This document shows, piece after piece, positions 35,436 through 43,414 of a stretch of DNA of 64,000 nucleotides. Source of the DNA: Sarcophilus harrisii (lineage: Eukaryota > Chordata > Mammalia > Dasyuromorphia > Dasyuridae); assembly GCF_902635505.1 (NCBI RefSeq), contig NC_045430.1:1676677-1740676 (forward strand). Reading direction: 5' to 3'. Position numbers and translations under genes: made by a program. The notes beneath the pieces are model-generated. The model did no database searches. It had not been told where the DNA came from and saw nothing but the letters and a program-made list of their open reading frames with translations. Position 1 is the stretch's first letter; every line of letters begins with the position of its first letter.

Positions 35436-35519
35436 TGGGCACAGCCTAGGGGGAAGAACGCTGTTTTAAAGGGAGCCCAAAGAGCCCGCCTTACCTGTCC
35501 CTCTGTCCCACCTGGTCAG

Positions 35520-35615
35520 CGCCTCACTTATCTCATCTGGGAACACTCGCCAGCCACTTCACCCTGTCTGCCTCAGGTTCCCCATCTGTAAAGTGAGCTG
35601 CAGAAGGAAATGGCT
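35520..35615 (+). mobile_element. MAR1/MON1-like SINE fragment
   Basis: CTGCCTCAGGTTCCCCATCT, then GTAAAGTGAGCTGCAGAAGG and AAATGG, matching the middle of the MON1-type SINE that is complete at 54.58 kb. Confidence 0.7.
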
Positions 35616-37491
35616 TCAGCCCGGGGCCTCCTCGGTGAGAAATCACAGGGCTCATCCTCCCATTTCCCAGGACTTCCTGATGCCAGGGGCAGCGCACCCC
35701 CAAAGCTCCCCCGGGTCCTTCCTAACTTTGCCTGGAGAAGGGGGAGGTCTGAAGAAAGGAGAGATCCAAGATGGCTGGACTTCCTGTCCCTGCCATGGGC
35801 CCTCGGGAGAGGAGGCGAGGAGAGGCAAGCCAGCCTGCAGCCCCGCCCGCCGGTCACTTCTCTCTGTGGGGCGGGGGCTCGCTTGGGCCTATGAACGGGC
35901 ACTGGGTCTCTGGCGGCCGGCAGTCCCCCGCACTGACTCCGACTGCAGACTTCGGGAACAACATCTTGGAGAGTCTCTGCCCAGTGATGGGCGCTCAGAA
36001 TTTGAACCCAGACCTTCTGGATGGAGGCCAGCCCTTCCCAGGGCTCCTGCAGCCCCTCCTGCCCGGGCAGAGCCGTCATTAGTCCGAACGGCCAGCAGAG
36101 GGGGCACGTGGCCAGGTGTCCGTCCCAGGGAGATTCGGGCTGCCCGCTGGCTGGGGTGTCCGGCCCTGGCCTCCTCCTGGGGGGCGGATCTGTGCAGCGG
36201 GGGTCTCATTCCTCCTGTTAGGGAACAGGGGGCTCGTCCCTCCTGATGAGGGGGACAGATCCGCACAGCGCAGGGGAGGGAGGGTTCTCTTGCTGGGGGC
36301 TGTATTAGTCATTCCGAAGGCCCTTCCCCACTGCCCGCCGCTCAGCCCACCTGCGACGCCATCATTGGCAGACACAACCAGAGGTCTCTCTCCAGCCCCC
36401 CAGGAACCCCGAACCCCGCTGTTCACTGTCCGGAAGTATGGAGACCAGGCAGGGAGAGTCGAGAGGCCTGGGGGGCCGCGGGCCCGCCCCCTCCCAGGAA
36501 AGCTTGCTGACCGGGCGGGGAGGGGGGGCGCCTGGCCGCCCTCCCTCCGCCGGCCCCACATCTGGAAAGTTGCTCTCCGCCCAGACTGTTTCCAGGGCCT
36601 CGCCAAGGGTGAGCACAGCACTGGGCAGAGGCCTGGGTGACCTCAGGCGCCAGGAATCTGAAGCTTTCCCCGTTTCTCTGAGGCGCCCCGCAGGCCTCTG
36701 GGAGCGCTGACCTAGCGCCCGCCTCCGGGACCCCCGAAACGGGAAGCCCAGAGAGCAGAGCGCCGGCTCCCGCTCCCCCTCCCCTGGCCCGCGAGTGCCG
36801 CCGGCGGCCCCGCCCAGCAGGGTGGGGCCTCCCGAGAGGCTGGGCTTAGAGGGGAGGGGGTGAAGGGGAGGGGGGCAGCTTCCCGAGGTCCGCAGCCCAG
36901 CGCCCCGTACGTAACTCGGTGCCTTGGGCCTCTGGCCACCCGCGATGTCAGGCCCCCACCTTGCCTGCCTCCTCTTCCTCCTCCCATGGCCCTGGGCAGG
37001 GCAGTGCCCACGTCCGGACCAGGGGTCTGTGCCCGCCTTCTCCACTCTGCCCCCTGCCAAGGGTGCTCCAGAGAGAGAGGGGGAGCTGGTGTAGAGGGGG
37101 CACCTGTGAGAGCAGGGGGTGCTGGGGAGAGGGGCCGGGGGAGGGGCCTGAGAACAGGGGCTACCTTGGAAGAGATCAGAGTAATTGGTGACAGAAGTGG
37201 GACCAGCTCCCAGTTTTCCTGACCTAATCTGGGGGTCTGTTTCCTAGAAGCCAGAGTTTCCTTCGTTCCCCGTTGCAGCTGTTCATTTGACAGTTGCCGT
37301 GGCTCCTCCAGCACTAGGGTCCGAGCTCCGGCCTCTCCACGTCCGAGGGAGGCAGCCGCCTCCAGACCCCGGCCGCACTCCCTGCCCACCCCTGCCCAGA
37401 GAGCCGTGGCCAGAGGCAGAAGCAGCTTTTTTTTTTTTTTAATGAAAAACCAAGTTCTTTGGAAACGTGAGAAGTCAGTGCCTGGGAATTC

Positions 37492-37573
37492 TTATTTACT
37501 ACTTGAATTAAACTGGTCGAAGTACTGGGAGGTGAGCCGATTAACGTAGAGCTGCTTGTTGAGGTAATCTTCC
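37492..37573 (-). CDS. RIBC2: RIBC2 last coding exon
   Basis: This 82-nt segment follows acceptor TGTTCTAG and encodes EDYLNKQLYVNRLTSQYFDQ, FNSSSK and a TAA stop at 37494-37492. It matches the C-terminal KKYMNEVYTNQ...YFTQFNTGSR of RIBC2. The exon begins with one base that completes a codon from the missing exon. Confidence 0.93.
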
Positions 37574-40500
37574 CTAGAACACAACAAAGCAGGCACATCC
37601 ACAACAGGTGTCGGGGCTGGATCCTCTGCAAACGGCCAAGCAGCCGCCCAGGGAGCTGCGCTCACCTTTGGGGATCAGTGAATTCGGGGCTCCGTCACCC
37701 TCCCCCTCGCCTTTTCCTTCCTGGCTGAAGGGGCTCCCGCCCAAGTCTTTTGCCTCCCTTGGTTAACCCCTCTACCAAAAGGGCCCTCCCAGCTCCTGTG
37801 CCCGACGCACATGCGATGGTTTTGGGTTATTCTCTGTAGGTCACAGAACACTAGGGGTGCAGCCCCCAATCCCTGAGTTGGTGGTGACTCAGAAGAGCCA
37901 GGTTTGGGGGGCCCGAAGGCTTCCCCCCTTCTTGCCTTCTCTCTCCAAGCCCTAAGCCCCCATGCTTCCCAGCAATGCCCATATCCCTGGCCCGATGCAT
38001 CTCAGCATCCTCTGAGAGAATTCACCTGTAGGGAGGTACCCAGAACTGAACCCAATTTTCCAAATGACGTTTGGTTAGAGCAAAGCAACTTGGGACAACC
38101 TCTTCCCCCTTCTAGATCCCCCGGCCTTTCCCCACAGCCCAAAGCCAGAGGGGCTTCTTGGGGATGAGAGGAAGGGGAAGTGGGACATAGCTCCTCATGT
38201 GGGGCTTGGAATCCATTAGGACCCTCACCGGGTCCCTAACCCTAACCCTAGGACTTCTCCACAGGAATTCATCTCTCTCTCTAAGCCCTTCCCTTTCCTG
38301 CTCCCTCTTTCCTATCTTGTCTTAGGGAAGTGCATGGTTTTGAACCAAAGTATCCGTCTGTCCTTACCAGTACGGAGGCCCGGGTGGCCTTCAACCCTCT
38401 GAGAAATGCCGGAGGGTTTCGCCAATTTTGGGGTTTCCGGGGGGGGGGGGGGGGGGGTAAAGAATTTAATAAGATGTGAGGTCACGATAGAAAGGGTAAA
38501 TTTTGAATTATTTTTTTTTTGAAGGTGAAGAGGTGAGAGGGTGGTGGAAGAAAGGGGGATGAAGGATGGAATAGATGGAAGATAGGTGAAGGATAGGTGG
38601 ATAATGGAAGGGATGGATGGAAGGAGGATGGGATGGGAAGATGGAGTTAAAAGGAATTTTGAAATTGGGGATTTAAAGACGATGGGAAGCGATTTAAGGG
38701 GGATGACCCGAAACGTAATAAGAAATACGATGGGAAATGACGATAATACAGTAAAACGATGTAGAAATGCCTGGGGGGGAATTTGTTGACGGTGGATGCA
38801 AAAACGAATTTGGGGAAAACCGGGATGGATGTGAGAAAAGAAAGGGATAAAGATGGGTAAGGATTTAAAAAGGGAAATGGAAGGGATGGATGGGTTGAAA
38901 AGGGGGTTTGGAGGGAGAAGGAAAGGGTGGGACGAAAGGATGGAGGGCTTTAGAAAAAGGAAGAGATAAATGGGATGGAAAATGAAGCCCATTTAAATGC
39001 AGGTAAAGAACGGTTTGGAAATAAGTAGGTGGTTTGTGGGGGTGCTTTAAACAGGAGGGGTTGGGTGGATTTCCAGGGAGCGTTTTTTTAGAGGGAGGAA
39101 ATGGGATGGATATGTCACATAAAAGTTCCCCGCCCCCCGCTTTATGTTCCCAGCCAAATCCTTCCTTTTTCCCCATTTTTCTCTAACCTGTTGCCCTCTC
39201 CGAGGGGGCCGGGCCGGTTCCGTGCCCATTCAAAGGCTTCCTTTCCCCCAATTTTTAGAGGGAAATAGAGAGGGGAGAAACCCAACACCGGTTCCCTTAG
39301 GGGGAGGGGTGGCGCGGGGGGGTTCAAAAGGGGGTGTCAACCTCCCTGTTTTCTCCCCTTTCCCCTTTCCCTTTCCTTTTCCGCTTCTCCCCACCCCTCT
39401 TCCCGGGGGAAGGCTGATGGGGAGACCAGGTGTCACCGAGTGGCCATTCCAAAGGGTGCTTAACTTTGGGACAAGGAAAAGGGAGGGTTGGAGAGGGGAG
39501 CAACCCTGCACAGGGAGGCAGGGAGGCCCATCTGAGTGCTGTCAGGGAGGCTCTCTGGGCTGCTGCTTCTGACTTCACCCTGTATCTTCCTGTCTTGACC
39601 TGTACCCCTGCCCCATCTGCCAGCCTCCAGAGAGGGGAGCCAGGGCTCAGTTACCTCCCTGATGGAGTCCCCTAGGAGCCAGGACTTCTCAGAGGCTCAT
39701 CCCCTGGGTCAGGAGCGAGAGGGGAAAGGAGAAGGGGAGGGGAGGAGGCTCGCCACCTGCTTGTCCTCGATCTGCTGCTTCTGGACCCGCAAAATCTCAT
39801 TCAGCTGCTCCTTCTTTATGTTCTTCCACTCGGCCATGGCCGCCTTGCAGGGCCTGGTCTTCTGCTCCAGGTCCTCAGACAGGAACCTACTCTGCAGATT
39901 GTTGGTGATCTCCACCATATTGTCCTCCTCTTCTTTTCTGCGATCTATCCTTTTCCTTTCCACTTCTTCAAGCACCTGAAAGAGGGCAGCCCCAGGAATG
40001 GCCGGGGGCACGGGGTGGAGTTCAGGGCCCAGCTCTGGCTCCCCCAGATCCCCCACTGAGCTTCAACCATTTATCACTCTTTCCCTCTGGTCCCCTACTG
40101 TTCCCTTTTTGGCTCCTTCTCCCAAGGGCTGGGCCCCAGACGGAGATGGGGGACTCCTGCAGCATAATATCCTCGCCCTCCCCAGAGATAAGTTCCTCTG
40201 CTTGTTGTCCCTAGGGGTGGGTGTGGGGGGTGCTGAGACCTCCCTCTTCTCTGCCCTCCATCCAACCACCTGGCTGGCATCTTGTTGGGGTCCTTGGTGT
40301 CTCAGTCCCATGGCTACAATCATTCTACATCCAGCACGTAATCCTGGGTTGGTGAGGTGGCCGATCTTCCACCTTTAAACATGAGGTCTGGGAGGCCCAT
40401 TGAGGACCTTTCCCTGAGCCCCGAGATCAGCTCACCTGGTTTTGGTTGAAATCCTTCACGGCCTTACACACCGTGCGTTTAATTGCGAGCTCCAGCTTCT

Positions 40501-42965
40501 GAAGGTCCACGGCGGACTGGTCGAATTCCAGCATGCTCTTGTTGAAAACATTCTCTGAGGGAAAGAAATCGCCATGACGGGAGTGACCGGCAGTGTGGGG
40601 GGTGTAAAGGGTGGGGACTTATGGCCCCCATTTTTCTTTCCCTGGGACTTCAATCTGGCCTTTGGAGCGCTGCCTGATGTGATGGAGGAAGCCGGCCCGG
40701 CCCGGGACTCACTGAAGGGTCCTATGAGAGACCCTCAGCCCCAGCCATACTTCAAGGCCCACCTCAGACCACTAATTAAGGACCCACTATCAACAGAGAA
40801 ATGTTTGCTTTCCAGAGGCAACAAGCAGGTATTAAGCCCCTACTGTGTGCCAGGCCCTGCTCGCCAGAATCTCCCAGGCTGAGGAAGGAGCTCTGCTCCT
40901 GGGGGGTCCGGCGCTCTCGGAGCGGCTCTCGCTCCCCGTTTCACAGAGCTAGACTGCGCGACTCGGAGAAGGCGGGACCGGCGCCTGGAGCCCAGAGCCG
41001 GCAGGGCAGCCTACCTGCGAACTTGTGCTCGGCCAGAGCACTGTCCCACGCCCTCTGCTGCTCCAGGACCCAGTTCCGGTTCATCTTCTGCTGGGCCTTT
41101 TTCCTCTGCGGAGCATTCTGGTCCTCGCCCGCGAACTTCTGCATCCCAGAGACGGGGTTCGAGGCGTCCCGGTCAGAGACGCGGGCAGGAGTGTCCTTCT
41201 TCAGGGCCAGTGGGTCGGACAAGTCAAAGTCCTGCCGATTCTCGGGCTTCTGGAAGTTCTGCCGGAACTCGCAGAGCGTCTTCTCGAACTCGCGCCTGTC
41301 CCTGCGCTGATGCTCTTCCAAGATGCTGGCGATGCTGTCATGATGCTTCATCTCCGCTCCTAGGCAGGGCACAGGGAGTCCCGAACCTTCAGGGGCCAGA
41401 GCTGGGACACGGCCCGGAGCCGGCGAGGGGCGGGGAGGGGGAGAGGCTGGACCCCTGCTGCGGGGCAGAGCCAGGGGGGTGCCTTTGGGCCCCTGCCCAC
41501 AGAAGTGACCCATATGAGGCCTTAGAAGGCAGCGAGAAGGATGGACCGGGGTGGGTGGGGATCACACTCTGGCAGGGAATCTGAGCTGGATGCCCTCGGA
41601 GGGGCCCCAGCCTCGGCCCGCACCAGCGGCTGCCCGCTTCAGAAGTCCTGAGCGGCCGAGTGGGCTTTTGGCATCCCTCCGAGAATGAGTTCCCGTGGAA
41701 AGCAGTGGGGCAGCCCCTGAAGCTGCCCAGCCTCGGTTTCCTCCTGCGTAAAATGCTAAGCCTTTCTGGAGCCTGGGGGTGAGCTGCTGACTGGAGTCAG
41801 TGCCAGCTTCTTCGTCCACACCTGGCGGGGCTGGGCTGGGGCTGAGGAGGCGTGCCCGTGCCCGAGCAATGCTCCCTGAGACCGGGGCCTTGCCTCCTCG
41901 CAGGGGCAGGCCCGGGGAGAGACCGGGACGCCTTCCTGCCTTTCACTCCCCCGGGGGAAGGGCTCACTCTGAGCGGCTCCGCGGCTCCCAGGGCACGGGT
42001 CAGTGGGCATCCTCCTTCGGAAAACGGGGTGGCTGTGGGTGCTCTTGGCCAGGGACGGTGGGGAAGGGAGGGCTCTGCGAACGTCTCGTGTGGGAGAACA
42101 AGAGGGGAGAAGCTGAGGCCTGCTGGGGGAGACAGGCCTCCGCGGGACTCACCCATCATCGTCTGCTTTCTTTTCTCAGAGGCTTCTTGCATCTTCCGGT
42201 CGCAAACCTGTGCAGCCCAAGCATTGTAATCTCCCTGTGGAAGATCATTTTAAAGTTACAAGTGGCTTCATGGGAAAGGACCCCCCTCTCAGAGCTCCCC
42301 AGCTTTCCTCCGTCCGCGTCGGCCCCTCCCCGTTCCTCGGAGGCCAGGGCGCCCACCCAGACCTGTCCCTCCACTGGTTATCGGGCTCGGAGCCGGAAGG
42401 ACCCCCAAAGACAGCCGGCCCAAAGCCGGCCCTGTGCTGGGGCTCCGCCGGGCAGGAGCAAGGTGAGGCCCAGAAGTTAACAGGCTTGCAGAGGGGCCTT
42501 CAGCACCGGCCCGCAGCGCTGTCTGACACAGACAGGGGCCTCAAGTCTCCCTCCCTCACACTCAGGGGAAAACCTCAGTTCCCCCTCCTGCAGCGCTGTC
42601 CCCGCCCCCTGCCTCAGTTCCTCCTCCTGCGGGGCTGTCTCCGCCCCCCGCCTCAGTTCCTCCTCCTGCAGCGCTGTCCCCGCCCCCCGCCTCAGTTCCT
42701 CCTCCTGCAGCGCTGTCCCCGCCCCCGCCTCAGTTCCTCCTCCTGTGGGGCTGTCCCCGCCCCCCGCCTCAGTTCCTCCTCCTGCGGGGCTGTCCCCGCC
42801 CCCCGCCTCAGTTCCTCCTCCTCCCAGCTCGGGGAAGCTCACCCCTATCAGCCGCTCCCGGGCGTTCAGCAGGCGGCTCTGCAGCTGCCGCTCGGCGTGC
42901 CTCGCCCTCTCCAGGGCAGCCGCTTCCTTGTAGTCCTGGGGCTGCATCACGTTGCTGGCCCTCAT
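37492..42965 (-). CDS. RIBC2: RIB43A-like with coiled-coils protein 2 (six exons visible, one missing)
   Basis: Coiled-coil protein of the RIB43A family, a microtubule inner protein of ciliary and flagellar axonemal doublets, expressed mainly in testis and ciliated cells. Exons (minus strand): 42843-42965, 42153-42234, 41015-41359, 40436-40554, 39757-39975 and 37492-37573. Each has GT/AG borders and matching phases, except between the last two. The translation matches mammalian RIBC2, for example NARERLIGGDYNAW, FQKPENRQDFDLSDPLALKK, VSGMQKFAGED and C-terminal YFDQFNSSS. The penultimate coding exon (about 55-60 residues in relatives) is not visible. Exon 39757-39975 ends in phase 0 while the last exon needs two preceding bases, so an exon must exist, probably in the poor-quality block at 38.3-39.4 kb. 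It lies head to head with SMC1B. Confidence 0.95.
37574..38300 (-). other. RIBC2 last intron, left part
   Basis: Clean unique intron sequence. It contains a short telomere-like run of CCCTAA units at 38234-38250. No exon of RIBC2 is visible here. Confidence 0.6.
38300..39420. other. Poor-quality or degenerate block within RIBC2
   Basis: Starts with a run of about 20 G (38441-38458 region), followed by degenerate GGAT/GGATGG repeats (38540-38660). Beyond that come about 700 bp of text with many short homopolymer runs unlike the flanks. The missing RIBC2 exon should fall in this interval. I read it as unreliable consensus over a GGAT microsatellite rather than genuine biology. Confidence 0.65.
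39757..39975 (-). CDS. RIBC2: RIBC2 exon 5
   Basis: This 219-nt exon encodes VLEEVERKRIDRRKEEEDNM, VEITNNLQSRFLSEDLEQKT and ends EILRVQKQQIEDKQ. Acceptor CTCTTTCAG, donor GTGGCG, phase 0 on both sides. Strongly coiled-coil. Confidence 0.95.
40436..40554 (-). CDS. RIBC2: RIBC2 exon 4
   Basis: This 119-nt exon encodes ENVFNKSMLEFDQSAVDLQK, LELAIKRTVCKAVKDFNQNQ, all coiled-coil. Acceptor TTCCCTCAG, donor GTGAGC, phase 1 in and 0 out. Confidence 0.95.
41015..41359 (-). CDS. RIBC2: RIBC2 exon 3 (family core)
   Basis: This 345-nt exon encodes EMKHHDSIASILEEHQRRDR through the highly conserved DFDLSDPLALKKDTPARVSD and SGMQKFAGED to WDSALAEHKFA. Acceptor TGCCTAG, donor GTAGG. This is the most conserved part of RIB43A proteins and fixes the identity. 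Confidence 0.97.
42153..42234 (-). CDS. RIBC2: RIBC2 exon 2
   Basis: This 82-nt exon encodes GDYNAWAAQVCDRKMQEASE followed by KRKQTMM, between a TTCCACAG acceptor and a GTGAGT donor, phase 0 in and 1 out. It matches the GGDTEAWDVQVHDQK region of the family. Confidence 0.92.
42235..42842 (-). other. RIBC2 intron 1
   Basis: A 608-bp intron, nearly half of which is the 39-bp minisatellite at 42573-42832. The array ends only about 10 bp from the exon 1 donor. Confidence 0.85.
42573..42832. repeat. 39-bp minisatellite, 7 copies
   Basis: CCTCAG recurs at 42573, 42612, 42651, 42690, 42728, 42767 and 42806; five steps are 39 bp and one is 38 bp. The unit is CCTCAGTTCCTCCTCCTGCG followed by GGGCTGTCCCCGCCCCCCG. 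Two variants (GCAGCG or GCGGGG after CTCCT) alternate along the array. Confidence 0.95.
42843..42965 (-). CDS. RIBC2: RIBC2 exon 1
   Basis: ATG at 42965 gives 41 codons ending QSRLLNARERLIG at the GTGAGC donor (G at 42842), phase 0. I chose the first ATG (MRASNVMQPQD); a second Met lies six codons later. The homologous human segment begins a few residues further upstream with an unrelated leader. The frame stays open into the intron because of the 39-bp minisatellite. Confidence 0.85.
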
Positions 42966-43311
42966 GGACACCGCGGGCGAGGGCAACACCGCGAAGTCCG
43001 GGAAGCCAGCTGAAGTGGGGAGGGGGTGCTCGGAGCCGACGGGCCGGCGAGGCAGCAGCTGCGGAGTCCCAGAGAAGAAGGATGCTCCCGCGTTCCCTCG
43101 GCAACAGCTGCCGCCGTCCCCCGAACAGCTCGCGCCCCGGGGTGCGCCCCCCGCCTCCTTTCTTTGCACCGCGCCATCGCCTCCCTGGTCCGGGAGTTTC
43201 CCACCTGTCGCTCCCCCGCCAGGCCCCCGCCCCGCGCTTTCCTCGCCTCGGCTTCCGCCGCCATTTTGCGGGCTTGACGCGTGTGAGGCGGCCTCCCGCT
43301 CCTCCGCTGCC

Positions 43312-43414
43312 ATGGGCCGCCTAGACAGGCTGCTGGTGGAGAACTTCAAGTCTGGCCGCCACCAAGTCCCTCGGCCCTTCACAACTTCCACCATCGTGGG
43401 TCCCAACGGCTCCG
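43312..43414 (+). CDS. SMC1B: SMC1B exon 1 (Walker A start)
   Basis: [20 protein letters not shown], then [15 protein letters not shown], ending at donor GTTCGG in phase 1. The LLVENFKS and GPNGSG text is diagnostic. The conserved Trp after FKS is replaced by Gly, and the loop is about two residues shorter than in other mammals. Confidence 0.92.

Larger units (their letters stand above)
30913..37490. other. Intergenic FBLN1-RIBC2 sequence, no gene seen
   Basis: GC-rich unique sequence with MIR fragments (about 31590-31650, 35365-35435) and a MON1-like SINE fragment (about 35520-35615). GC-rich, CpG-dense patches lie near 34.8-35.3 kb and 36.1-37.1 kb. They give long open frames on both strands but no protein family I recognise. 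Noncoding RNA exons cannot be excluded. Confidence 0.45.

Noticed and set aside
36362-37060. 232-codon minus-strand open frame
   Set aside because: GC-driven absence of stops; composition-biased, no recognisable domain.
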